A stretch of DNA of 19,494 nt from REEB95 sp035934995. Lineage in GTDB: Bacteria > Pseudomonadota > Alphaproteobacteria > ATCC43930 > CGMCC-115725. This document shows positions 7,903 through 15,723 of the stretch, in pieces. The notes under the pieces were generated by a model, which was not told the origin of the DNA, did not search any database, and worked only from the letters and a program-made list of their open reading frames with translations. The first letter of the stretch is position 1. Each line of letters opens with the position of its first letter. A program made the translations under genes and the position numbers. The stretch covers positions 1 through 19,494 of the forward strand of contig DASYXI010000022.1 in assembly GCA_035934995.1 (NCBI GenBank), written 5' to 3'.

Positions 7903-8451
7903 TTAGGCCGGCTGTCGTCGACTGCCGAGCGTGCGCCAGCCCAGCAGCACCAGCGCCTCGCGCAGCACGACCAGCGCCGCGAGCCACGCGGCATCGAGCG
8001 CCGCGAGCTGCGCGACGGTCGCCGGCGCGAATTCGGCCAGCTCGCCCGTCGCCAGCGCGACCAGCCCCAGCGCGATCTCGTAAACCGCGAAGGCGGCGAC
8101 GAAGGCGAGCACCAACCGCAGCCAATGCCGCAGGCCGGTTTGCGCCACGGCGGAGGCGGCCGTCGTGGCCAATAATGCCGCGGCGCCGATCGCGAGGCCC
8201 CAGCCGATGCTGTGAACGTCGAGCGGATAGCCCAAAGCGGCGACGCCTACGGTTTGGTTGGCAAGCCAGATCAGCGCCATGGTACCGAGCGCGGTGCGGC
8301 GGCCTTCGGTCGTCGCCAGCATGGCAGCGAAGGCCGCGAACGGCGTAACGCAAGCGAGCGCCCAGCTACCGCCGACCGCGGCAACAGCGAGCAGCGCCGG
8401 CCAGAACCAGTTGCGAGCCAGCGGCGACAGAGGGGCGGAAGTCGGTGTCAT
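7903..8451 (-). CDS. Small polytopic membrane protein, candidate B12-related uptake component
   Basis: The 182-residue, very hydrophobic protein has about five to six membrane segments (roughly 17-47, 54-73, 83-104, 112-136, 150-172), with Cys34 inside the first block and a WLANQTVGVAALGYP stretch at 62-76. Size and topology match substrate-binding S-components of ECF vitamin transporters, including the solitary B12 transporter BtuM. I cannot confirm homology by eye. It lies 49 bp behind a BtuB-like receptor that is under a cobalamin riboswitch, which supports a role in moving cobalamin, a precursor or cobalt across the inner membrane. The start is ATG at 8451 with AAAGGA seven bases upstream. 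No ATPase or periplasmic binding protein of an ABC importer (BtuCDF) is visible nearby. Confidence 0.75.
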   Translation of the reverse strand: MTPTSAPLSPLARNWFWPALLAVAAVGGSWALACVTPFAAFAAMLATTEGRRTALGTMALIWLANQTVGVAALGYPLDVHSIGWGLAIGAAALLATTAASAVAQTGLRHWLRLVLAFVAAFAVYEIALGLVALATGELAEFAPATVAQLAALDAAWLAALVVLREALVLLGWRTLGSRRQPA

Positions 8452-8500
8452 GGTTGCATCCTTTGATGGCGGTCGATTCTAAAGGTTTCGTGGCGGTCGA

Positions 8501-10480
8501 TCAATTCGTGTCGCCGGCCGGCGCGCCGCCCCAGCTCACGCGGATGCCGCTGATGATCGTGAAACCCGGCTGCAAGAAGCCCAGCGGTTCCTGGTAATGC
8601 CGGTCGAGGAGGTTGTTGATACGGCTGAAGAAGGTGGCGTTGGACGTAATCCGGTATTCTCCGTCCAGGTTGACCAGCGTATACGGTGCGGCCTGGGCAG
8701 TCGTGACGGCCAGGTTCGGGTTGTCGCGCGTCGCGTCGAGCCAAGTGCCGGTGTAGAGGATCTCGCCGCTCAAGATTAGGGGTTGCCACGGCGACCAGCT
8801 TGCCTGGAGGCTCGCCTTGTTCTTCGGCCGGCGCGTCAATTCCGACCCGGTGTTGTCGCTGCGCGCGATCGTATAGGTGTAATCGGCGCGCAGATCGAGA
8901 CTCGGCATGGGCTTGTACGAGACAAAGCTTTCGGCGCCGTAAGTCGTCGCGTGGTCAATGTTGATGTTTTGGAATGGCGATACGGGGTTGAAAGTGATCA
9001 GGTCTTGAATGCTGTTATGAAAGTATGTTGCGCCGAAGCGTACCTGATCGCCGGGCAAGGGCTGCTCAAAGCCCGCGTCCCAGCCGCGGCTTTTTTCGGG
9101 TTGCAGCTTCGGATTGGCTGACGTGCCGACATCAAGCTGGGTCAGCGTCGGCGCCTTGAAGCCGGTGCCATAACTCGCCTTGAGCAGCGTATCGGTCACC
9201 GGCACGGAATAGGCGGGCGCCACCCGCCAGGTCGCCGCCTCGCCGAAATTGCTGTTGTCGTCCACGCGCACCGAGGCCGTGCCGTAGAGGCGCGGTACGA
9301 TGAGGGTATGCAACTCGGCAAAGCCGGCACGGTCGCGCACGTTGGGTGTCACGCCTGCGTTGGCGATGCGGTCGGTTTCGTCTTCGAGGCCGAGCAACAC
9401 GGTGCGGTCCTCGGTCAGGTGCAGCGTCCCCAGCCAGTTCAGCTTGGTGCGCCTGCCTGATTCAGTCGAGGGTAAGTTATTCGGGTCGATGTCGACGTTG
9501 CTGCGCAAATAATGCGTGTAGCCGATGCCGAAGCTGTTCTCGAGCGCACCATCGAACGACAGAAGTTTGGCCTCGCCGCGCGTGAACAAGTCATGCGTCC
9601 AGGTTGGCGACTGCGTCGCCTCTGGCACGCAAATAAAGGTCGTTATCGAACATGTGTCCGACGTCGTTCGAGCCAGCGTGTCGACATAGCGTCCGACCCA
9701 GTTGAGGCTGAAATTGTCGGTTAGGTTGACGCCGACTTTGCCGGAATAATTCTTGTTGCTGTAGAAGTCGTCGTTGCGCGCTTCGCCCGGCGTCAGCAGG
9801 TTGGTCGGCGTAACCGGCAGGTCCGCGGTGCGCAGGTGCACAATGTTGAAATTGTAATTGGTGCGGCCCTGCGAGCCGCTGACCCCGGCTGCCTGATTGA
9901 AGGTGGCATAAGACCCGCCCTCGGCCATGCCGTTGAACAGCGCCGGGCCTTTGCCGGTTTTGGTGATGATGTTGATCACGCCGCCGATCGCGTCCGAGCC
10001 GTAAAGCCCGCTTTGTGGTCCGCGCAGCACCTCGATCCGCTCGATGTCCCAGGTCGGAATCTGGCTGAAATCGAAGGCGCCATTGGGCGTACTCGGATCG
10101 GTGACGTCGATGCCGTCGACCAGCACCTTGGTGTGATTGGAGTTGGTGCCGCGGATGAAGACCGAGGTCTGCCCGATCGATCCGCCGGTCTGCACGACGT
10201 TAAGTCCCGGCACATCTTTGAGTGTGTCGGGCAAGGTGCGCGCCTGCTTGCGCGCGATGTCGTCCGCCGTGATCACGGTGACGTCGCTGCCGATCTCGGC
10301 CGGCGGCACTGGAAATAGCGTCGGCGTGACGACGATCGGCTGCATCGTGCCGAAACCGGATGCCGCCTGCTGGGTGGGCGCGTCCTGGGCAAAAGCCAGG
10401 GTCAATGGAACGACAGAGAGAACAAGGACCAACGACAGCGCCGCGACGCGGCGCGAACCGAACGGGATAGGGCTGGACAT
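8501..10480 (-). CDS. btuB: TonB-dependent outer-membrane receptor, BtuB-like (cobalamin uptake)
   Basis: Outer-membrane 22-strand beta-barrel receptor driven by TonB, predicted to import vitamin B12 or related corrinoids. From ATG at 10480 it has 659 residues: signal peptide 1-31 (cut after AFA), a TonB box-like QPIVVTPT near 47-54 and a plug at about 65-180. The plug motifs VFIRGTN (107-113), VLVDGIDV, IEVLRGPQSGLYGSDAIGGVINIIT (149-173, quoted in part here: RGPQSGLYGSDAIGG) closely match E. coli BtuB. The rest is beta-barrel with alternating polar and aromatic residues. A GTG nine codons upstream is an alternative start, but the ATG gives the better signal peptide. The last barrel strand (GIRVSW) is followed by nine extra residues, GGAPAGDTN. 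The upstream cobalamin riboswitch makes the substrate assignment much firmer than homology alone. Confidence 0.93.
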   Translation of the reverse strand: MSSPIPFGSRRVAALSLVLVLSVVPLTLAFAQDAPTQQAASGFGTMQPIVVTPTLFPVPPAEIGSDVTVITADDIARKQARTLPDTLKDVPGLNVVQTGGSIGQTSVFIRGTNSNHTKVLVDGIDVTDPSTPNGAFDFSQIPTWDIERIEVLRGPQSGLYGSDAIGGVINIITKTGKGPALFNGMAEGGSYATFNQAAGVSGSQGRTNYNFNIVHLRTADLPVTPTNLLTPGEARNDDFYSNKNYSGKVGVNLTDNFSLNWVGRYVDTLARTTSDTCSITTFICVPEATQSPTWTHDLFTRGEAKLLSFDGALENSFGIGYTHYLRSNVDIDPNNLPSTESGRRTKLNWLGTLHLTEDRTVLLGLEDETDRIANAGVTPNVRDRAGFAELHTLIVPRLYGTASVRVDDNSNFGEAATWRVAPAYSVPVTDTLLKASYGTGFKAPTLTQLDVGTSANPKLQPEKSRGWDAGFEQPLPGDQVRFGATYFHNSIQDLITFNPVSPFQNINIDHATTYGAESFVSYKPMPSLDLRADYTYTIARSDNTGSELTRRPKNKASLQASWSPWQPLILSGEILYTGTWLDATRDNPNLAVTTAQAAPYTLVNLDGEYRITSNATFFSRINNLLDRHYQEPLGFLQPGFTIISGIRVSWGGAPAGDTN

Positions 10481-10896
10481 GGTGGACTCGCGGTGGTGGC
10501 ACGTCACCGCGAACTGAAGGCGACCCGCAGGCGCGCTAGAGCCCCTGCCGGTCGGTCTTCCATCGGTGCACCCCGCCCGACGCGCTCGCGCGTGACCACG
10601 GTCGGTGGCAGGTCTCCTGGCTCGCGGGTCGTTGCTTGGACCGGCCTTCCCGGCGGCTTTCGCCGCCAGTGGCTTCAGTTGGTCCGCGCTCGCCGCTTAC
10701 AGTTGCGGGGGCAGCCGCGGCATTGCACGTCTCGCGACGTGCGCACCGCATTCCCTTTTGATCCCCAAATTGGGAACCACCGGCGCGGAAGGTGCGGGCA
10801 AGTCCGGATTTGAGTCAAGCACGATGCGTCGAAATGCGCCGAAGCGGCGCGCTGCGCGCCGTTGCGCGGTGCAGCATGACCGGTTAGCTTGGCCGC
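10481..10896. other. Divergent intergenic region btuB / aspartate aminotransferase
   Basis: These 416 bp separate two divergent genes. Apart from the riboswitch, the btuB side holds about 120 nt of GC-rich leader. On the other side, a near-perfect palindrome GGCGCGC-T-GCGCGCC (10846-10860, extendable to about 10843-10863) lies some 35 bp before the aminotransferase ATG. It may be a hairpin in that leader or an operator. I see no open reading frame of note and no clear plus-strand promoter. Confidence 0.5.
10600..10787 (-). promoter_or_regulatory. Cobalamin (AdoCbl) riboswitch
   Basis: Read on the minus strand, the region contains the consensus blocks in order: GGTTCCC, AAAGGGAATGCGGTG, GGCTGCCCCCGCAACTGTAA, GCGGCGAGC, GCCACTGGCGGC, GGGAAGGCC and finally the B12 box GCCAGGAGACCTGCC (10607-10621). 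Closing helix P1 is GGTGG against CCACC (about 10602-10606). It lies 120 bp upstream of the receptor ATG, the usual position for an RNA that represses expression when B12 is plentiful. Downstream, a hairpin ACGCG-CTCG-CGCGT (10580-10593) and further GC pairing could form the expression platform. No U-run follows, so control of translation is more likely than termination. A TTGACT hexamer (minus, 10813-10818) is a possible -35; the -10 is unclear. Confidence 0.96.
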
Positions 10897-12129
10897 ATGA
10901 CTACAACGCTCGCCGAATCCAAACCCGCCGCAATGCTGGCCGCCCGTCTCGGGCGCATCAAGCCGTCGCCGACCATTGCCGTGACCGACAAGGCCCGCCG
11001 TCTCAAGGCCGCGGGCCGCGACATCATCGGCCTCGGCGCTGGCGAGCCCGATTTCGACACGCCGCAGAACATCAAAGACGCGGCGAAGCGCGCCATCGAC
11101 AAAGGCGAGACCAAATACACCGCCGTCGACGGCACGCCCGCGCTGAAACAGGCGATCATCGCCAAGTTCAAGCGCGAGAACGCGCTCGAATATGCCCCGG
11201 AGCAGATTATCGTCGGCGCCGGCGGCAAACAGGTGCTGTTTAATGCCCTGCTGGCGACGATCAATCCCGGCGACGAGGTGATTGTGCCGGCGCCTTACTG
11301 GGTGTCGTACCCCGACATCGTGAATCTGTGCGAAGGCGTGCCGGTGGCAGTCACCGGGCCGGAGAACAACGGCTTCAAGATCCGGCCGGACGATCTCGAA
11401 GCCGCCATCACCAAACGCACCAAGTGGCTGATTCTCAATTCGCCGTCGAATCCGTCGGGCGCGGCCTACACGGCGAAGGAGCTCAAGGCGCTCGCCGATG
11501 TGTTGATGCGTCATCCGCAGGTTTGGGTGCTGACCGACGACATCTACGAGCACTTGACTTACGGCGACTTCAAATTCACGACGATCTGCAACGTTGAGCC
11601 GCGGCTCTATCCGCGCACGCTCACGCTCAACGGCGTCAGCAAGACCTACTGCATGACCGGCTGGCGCATCGGCTACGCCGGCGGCCCGAAGGAGCTGATT
11701 TCCGGCATGGCGGCGTTGCAGTCGCAATCCACCACCAACGCCAGCTCGATCAGCCAGGCAGCGGCGGTCGAGGCGCTCAGCGGACCGCAGGATTTCATCC
11801 CGCGGCATAACAAGAGCTTCCTGGAACGGCGCGATCTGGTCGTCGCTGGCCTGAACCGCTGCGTCGGGTTGCGTTGCAGCGTGCCGGAAGGCGCTTTCTA
11901 TGTTTATCCGTCGTGCGCCGGCGTGATCGGCAAGACCACGCCACAAGGCAAGGCGCTCAAGACCGACGGCGATTTCGTCGACTATATGCTCGAAGCGGAA
12001 GGTGTCGCCGTGGTCCAGGGCGAGGCCTTCGGCCTGTCGCCCTATTTCCGCATCTCCTACGCCACCTCGAATCAGGCGCTGACCGAGGCGTGCAAGCGCA
12101 TCGAGCGTGCCTGCGCCGCGCTGAAGTAG
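10897..12129 (+). CDS. aspC: Aspartate aminotransferase, class I (Ib-type)
   Basis: PLP-dependent transaminase that interconverts aspartate and 2-oxoglutarate with oxaloacetate and glutamate in the cytosol. The 410 residues show the class I features: GLGAGEPDFDTP (45-56), NSPSNPSG (181-188, with the cofactor-contacting Asn), TDDIYEHL (Asp214 and Tyr217 in the PLP pocket), SKTYCMTGWRIGY with the Schiff-base Lys249, and FRISYA near the C-terminus holding the carboxylate-binding Arg. The sequence resembles alphaproteobacterial aspartate/prephenate-type Ib enzymes, so prephenate may also be a substrate. The start is uncertain: ATG at 10897 gives 12 extra residues compared with ATG at 10933 (MLAARLGRIKPS), which matches the usual N-terminus better. 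Neither has a strong ribosome-binding site. A strong hairpin follows the stop. Confidence 0.93.
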   Translation: MTTTLAESKPAAMLAARLGRIKPSPTIAVTDKARRLKAAGRDIIGLGAGEPDFDTPQNIKDAAKRAIDKGETKYTAVDGTPALKQAIIAKFKRENALEYAPEQIIVGAGGKQVLFNALLATINPGDEVIVPAPYWVSYPDIVNLCEGVPVAVTGPENNGFKIRPDDLEAAITKRTKWLILNSPSNPSGAAYTAKELKALADVLMRHPQVWVLTDDIYEHLTYGDFKFTTICNVEPRLYPRTLTLNGVSKTYCMTGWRIGYAGGPKELISGMAALQSQSTTNASSISQAAAVEALSGPQDFIPRHNKSFLERRDLVVAGLNRCVGLRCSVPEGAFYVYPSCAGVIGKTTPQGKALKTDGDFVDYMLEAEGVAVVQGEAFGLSPYFRISYATSNQALTEACKRIERACAALK

Positions 12130-12160
12130 GCCGCTCCGCCAGATTCCGGTTGCCTCGGTA

Positions 12161-12186
12161 CGGCGACGGCGCGACCATCGTCGCCG
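12161..12186 (+). terminator. Hairpin after the aminotransferase gene
   Basis: CGGCGACG and CGTCGCCG form a perfect 8-bp stem with a 10-base loop, starting 31 bp after the stop codon. No U-run follows, so if it ends transcription it is not a classic intrinsic terminator. It may instead protect the mRNA 3' end. Confidence 0.35.
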
Positions 12187-12283
12187 GAGAGTGCGTCGCC
12201 GCCAGGCGGGGCGTTCCTGATCAAGCCCCGAAGCGGGTCGAACCCGAGCCGAACGCGGCGCACGGCGCAAAGCGGAGGCAATC

Positions 12284-14314
12284 ATGGGCGAAAGAGCAGG
12301 CGGGCCGCGTGTAGCGGCCCTGGTGGGACCGTATCTGTCGGGCAAGACGACCCTCCTCGAATCCCTGCTCTTCGCCGCCGAAGCCATCCATCGACGCGGC
12401 ACCCAAAAAGACCAGACCACCGTCGGCGATTCCGCACCCGAGGCACGGGCGCGGCAGATGTCGACCGAAATCAATCCGGCGCACGCCATCTATCTCGGCG
12501 ATCGCTGGTTCTTCCTTGATTGCCCCGGATCGGTCGAGCTCGCCACCGAGGCGCAGACGGCGTTGCTCGCTGCCGACGTCGCGGTCGTGGTGTGCGAAGC
12601 GGTGCCCGATCGTGTCCTGGCACTGTCGCCGCTGTTCAAATTCCTCGACGACCGCCAGATCCCGCACATGATCTTCGTCAACAAGATCGACCAGACCTCG
12701 GCGCGGGTCTCGGAGGTGCTGGCGGCGCTGCAATCGATTTCGGCACGGCCGTTGGTACTGCGCCAGGTGCCGTTGCCCGGCTCAGACAACACCATCGCCG
12801 GCTACGTCGATTTGGTCAGCGAACGCGCCTATCGCTATCAGCCGGGCAAGGCATCGGACTTGATCAAGCTGCCCGACACGATGGCCTCGACCAAGCAAGA
12901 ATCGCGCGCCTCGCTGGTCGAGAAGCTCGCCGATTTCGACGACAAGCTGCTCGAACAGTTGCTCGAGGATGTTCAGCCGTCGAAGGGCGAAATTTACGGC
13001 CAACTGACCAAGGATTTGCGCAGCGACCTGATCGTGCCGGTGTTTCTCGGTTCGGCGTCGCTCGACCACGGCGTGCGCCGGTTGTGGAAGGCGTTGCGGC
13101 ACGAGACACCGTCGGCCACGGCGACCGCCGAACGGCTCGGTGTCGGCAGCGGCGATGGCACGGTCGTGCAGGTGATCAAGACCTACAACCCGCCGCATGC
13201 CGGCAAGCTGTCGCTGGCGCGTGTCTGGCGCGGCGCGGTGAGCGAGGGCATGACGCTCGGCGGCGCGCGTGTCGGCGGCGTGCTACGGCTCCAGGGCGCC
13301 GCCGCGGAAAAGCTCCCGGGTGGCGCCAGCGCCGGCGAGATCGCCGCGCTCGCGCGCCTCGAAGGTGTCGCGACCGGCGGGGTCCTGGCGACCGGCGCGC
13401 CGCCCAAATTGCCGCGCATCGCGCCGCCGAGCCCGGTGTTCGGGCTGGCGATCACGGCTGAAAAGCGCAGCGACGACGTCAAGCTCACGGGCGCAATCCA
13501 CAAGCTGATCGAAGAGGATCCGACGCTGTCGCTCGAGCCCAATCCCGAGCTGCAAGAGCTGGTGTTGTGCGGGCAGGGCGACATCCATTTGCAGATCGCT
13601 CTCGACCGGCTGCGGCACAAATTTAACCTCGCGGTGCAGGCGCGCCGGCCGCAAATCCCCTATCACGAAACCATCCGCAAGGGCGCCGCGCTGCATTCAC
13701 GCTTCAAACGCCAGAGCGGCGGCCATGGCCAGTTCGCCGACATCCAGATCGAGATCAAGCCGCTGCCACGCGGCGGCGGATTTGCCTTCATCGACGCCGT
13801 GGTCGGCGGCGCCATTCCGCGCAACTACATCCCCGCGGTCGAGGAGGGCGTGAGGGACTACCTGCGCCACGGCCCGTTCGGCAATCCGGTCGTCGATCTT
13901 TCGGTCAAGCTGGTGACCGGCCAGTTTCACGCCGTCGACAGCTCGGATCAGGCGTTCAAGACGGTGGCGCGGCAGGCAATGAGCGAGGCGCTGCCGACCT
14001 GCGATCCGGTGCTGCTCGAGCCGATCCACCGCGTCGAGATTTCGGTGCCGAACGCCTTTACCTCGCGCGTACAGCGCATCGTCTCGGCGCGGCGCGGCCA
14101 TATCCTGAGCTACGACGCCAAGGCCGATTGGACTGGCTGGGACGTCGTGGCGACCGACATGCCGCTGGCCGAGATGCACGATTTGATCATCGAGCTGCGC
14201 TCGGTGACGCTCGGCACCGGCACGTTCACCCACCGCTTCGACCGGTTGCAGGAATTGATCGGCAAGCTCGCCGACAAGGTGCTGGCCGCCCGTGCCGGCG
14301 AAGCTGCGCAATAG
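12284..14314 (+). CDS. EF-G-like translational GTPase lacking the catalytic His
   Basis: The 676-residue product has the five-domain layout of elongation factor G. The G domain has GPYLSGKT (15-22), DCPG (79-82) and NKID (133-136). Domain II starts at about 290. Domain III contains EDPTLSLEPNPELQELVLCGQGDIHLQIALDRL. Domain IV has IPYHETI, GGHGQFADIQIEI and GAIPRNYIPAVEEG. Domain V is a ferredoxin-like C-terminus. EF-G and EF-Tu have DTPGH here, with the His activating GTP hydrolysis; this protein has DCPGS, so Ser83 replaces it. The switch I region is also short and unusual (RARQMSTEINPA). It is therefore probably a specialised EF-G paralogue, not the main FusA, which normally sits with rpsL, rpsG and tuf. 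A good GGAGG lies five bases before the ATG. It could act in ribosome rescue, recycling or resistance; none is shown by sequence. Confidence 0.88.
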   Translation: MGERAGGPRVAALVGPYLSGKTTLLESLLFAAEAIHRRGTQKDQTTVGDSAPEARARQMSTEINPAHAIYLGDRWFFLDCPGSVELATEAQTALLAADVAVVVCEAVPDRVLALSPLFKFLDDRQIPHMIFVNKIDQTSARVSEVLAALQSISARPLVLRQVPLPGSDNTIAGYVDLVSERAYRYQPGKASDLIKLPDTMASTKQESRASLVEKLADFDDKLLEQLLEDVQPSKGEIYGQLTKDLRSDLIVPVFLGSASLDHGVRRLWKALRHETPSATATAERLGVGSGDGTVVQVIKTYNPPHAGKLSLARVWRGAVSEGMTLGGARVGGVLRLQGAAAEKLPGGASAGEIAALARLEGVATGGVLATGAPPKLPRIAPPSPVFGLAITAEKRSDDVKLTGAIHKLIEEDPTLSLEPNPELQELVLCGQGDIHLQIALDRLRHKFNLAVQARRPQIPYHETIRKGAALHSRFKRQSGGHGQFADIQIEIKPLPRGGGFAFIDAVVGGAIPRNYIPAVEEGVRDYLRHGPFGNPVVDLSVKLVTGQFHAVDSSDQAFKTVARQAMSEALPTCDPVLLEPIHRVEISVPNAFTSRVQRIVSARRGHILSYDAKADWTGWDVVATDMPLAEMHDLIIELRSVTLGTGTFTHRFDRLQELIGKLADKVLAARAGEAAQ

Positions 14315-14423
14315 GCCGCGTTCCGGCGACCGTGAACTTTAATTCAGGCGCGGTCGCGGGAGCGTGACTTGCAGTGAGACCGGTGCGGCGGTATCGCTGC
14401 GGCCACGCGGACGGAGGTAAGCC

Positions 14424-15398
14424 ATGTGGGTGAAACGCAAGCGCGGCTGGGAAATCGCCGAGCACGAAGCGACGCCGGAATCGGTCCTTCACGACCGGCG
14501 GGCGCTGCTCAAGACGATGGGCATGGGCGCTTTGATGGCGGCGACCGGCACGGGTGTGCTGGCGGCCACGGCGCCGGCTTTTGCCGACACCGATCCGTCC
14601 GCTGGGCTCTATCCGGCCAAAGCCAATCACAAATATGCGCTCGATCGGCCGGTGACGGCGGAAAAACTGTCGACGACCTACAACAATTTCTACGAGTACA
14701 CGGCCGAGAAGAACGTCCACGAATATTCCGACGCGCTTCAAGTTCGGCCGTGGAACATCGCCATCGACGGCATGGTCGAGAAGCCGATGACGCTCGGCAT
14801 CGACGATCTGCTGAAGAAGGTCACGCTCGAGGAGCGGCTTTATCGCCATCGCTGCGTCGAAACCTGGTCGATGGCGGTGCCTTGGACCGGCTTTCCGATG
14901 AAGGCGCTGCTCGACATCGCGAAACCGCTGTCCGGCGCCAAGTACGTCCGCATGGTCACGTTCATGGATCCGAAGATGGCGCCGGGCGAGCGCATGTTCT
15001 TCTATCCGTGGCCCTATGTTGAAGGCGTGACCATGTTCGAGGCCAACAACGACCTCGCGTTTCTGGTTACCGGCATGTACGGCAAACCGCTGCCCAAACC
15101 GGACGGCCCGCCGTTGCGTCTGGTGCTGCCGTGGAAATACGGTTTCAAGTCGATCAAATCGATCGTCCAGTTCACGTTCACCGACAAGCGGCCGACCTCG
15201 TTCTGGACGGCGTTGCAGGCGGATGAATACGGCTTCTGGGCGAACGTCAATCCGGCGGTGCCGCATCCGCGCTGGAGCCAGGCGACCGAGCGCGAGCTCG
15301 GCGAGAACACGCGGCGCCCGACGCTGATCTGGAACGGTTACGGCGAATACGTCGCGTCGATGTACGACGGCATCAAAGGGGAAGAGCTGTTTCGTTGA
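14424..15398 (+). CDS. msrP: Protein-methionine-sulfoxide reductase catalytic subunit MsrP (YedY)
   Basis: MsrP is a periplasmic molybdoenzyme that repairs oxidised methionines in envelope proteins, normally receiving electrons from the haem membrane protein MsrQ. The 324 residues begin with a long Tat signal (Arg25-Arg26 in HDRRALLKTMG, cleavage probably after AFA at 54). They contain the sulfite-oxidase fold segment YRHRCVETWSMAVPW with Cys144 as the molybdenum ligand, and PLRLVLPWKYGFKSIKSI further on. The length is normal. GGAGG lies six bases before the ATG at 14424. Unusually, no msrQ follows: the next sequence is a hairpin and a gene-poor stretch. MsrP uses the simple Mo-molybdopterin form, which needs MoeA but not MobB. 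Confidence 0.95.
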   Translation: MWVKRKRGWEIAEHEATPESVLHDRRALLKTMGMGALMAATGTGVLAATAPAFADTDPSAGLYPAKANHKYALDRPVTAEKLSTTYNNFYEYTAEKNVHEYSDALQVRPWNIAIDGMVEKPMTLGIDDLLKKVTLEERLYRHRCVETWSMAVPWTGFPMKALLDIAKPLSGAKYVRMVTFMDPKMAPGERMFFYPWPYVEGVTMFEANNDLAFLVTGMYGKPLPKPDGPPLRLVLPWKYGFKSIKSIVQFTFTDKRPTSFWTALQADEYGFWANVNPAVPHPRWSQATERELGENTRRPTLIWNGYGEYVASMYDGIKGEELFR

Positions 15399-15403
15399 CG
15401 TGC

Positions 15404-15420
15404 GGGCGCGTTCTGCGCCC
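15404..15420 (+). terminator. Short hairpin after msrP
   Basis: GGGCGC-GTTCT-GCGCCC starts five bases after the msrP stop. The 6-bp all-GC stem could stop or stabilise the transcript. There is no U-run, so confidence is low. Confidence 0.35.
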
Positions 15421-15431
15421 CGGCCGGCCGG

Positions 15432-15509
15432 TCAGATCACCTTGAACAGATAGAGCAGGATCAGCACCGGAACGGGTATGCGGATCAGCCAGAGAAAAAG
15501 CGAGATCAC
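15432..15509 (-). CDS. Possible 25-residue membrane peptide
   Basis: A very short frame starting at GTG (15509) and ending in TGA encodes MISLFLWLIRIPVPVLILLYLFKVI (given here as two blocks: MISLFLWLIRIP and VPVLILLYLFKVI). It is almost wholly hydrophobic, with one Arg-Ile-Pro kink, one Trp and a Lys close to the end, as expected for a single membrane-spanning peptide. A strong GGAGAG ribosome-binding site sits seven bases upstream of the GTG. The same frame continues upstream to an ATG at 15644 (70 codons), but that part is Arg-rich and unlike a protein. It points leftwards, towards the msrP 3' end, and diverges from the lipoprotein gene. I know no family for it. Support comes from the ribosome-binding site plus the composition. 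Confidence 0.5.
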   Translation of the reverse strand: MISLFLWLIRIPVPVLILLYLFKVI

Positions 15510-15673
15510 CTGAACTCTCCGTCGTGCGGTTGGTGGCGTCGGTTCCAGCCTTCGGGATGGACGCGATTCTCGCTGGGTCCCCGATTCGTCGTTTCTAAAG
15601 CGATTGCGACCCGCGCCGCTTGGCAGCGCGAATCGGAAATCCACGTAAGCGCTTGATTTAATTCAGTTCTGCT

Positions 15674-15702
15674 CTTGTATGACTTTAATCGTGACATACA
15701 AG
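15674..15702. promoter_or_regulatory. Perfect 8-bp inverted repeat, likely operator
   Basis: CTTGTATG and CATACAAG are separated by 13 bp (ACTTTAATCGTGA). Half-site centres are 21 bp apart, two turns of B-DNA, so a dimeric regulator could bind both on one face. The repeat ends 21 bp before a good -35 element of the lipoprotein promoter, in an AT-rich stretch between divergent genes. No regulator gene is adjacent. A transcribed hairpin with a 13-base loop is less likely. Confidence 0.5.
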
Positions 15703-15723
15703 CCATTGATTCAATTGAGAGTA

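Noticed and set aside
10675..12489. A 604-codon minus-strand frame across the aminotransferase gene and riboswitch
   Set aside because: It covers the complementary strand of a clear aminotransferase, runs through the riboswitch and has no recognisable domain.
14226..15266. A 346-codon minus-strand frame opposite msrP
   Set aside because: Arg/His-rich antisense frame of msrP; it also overlaps the EF-G-like 3' end.
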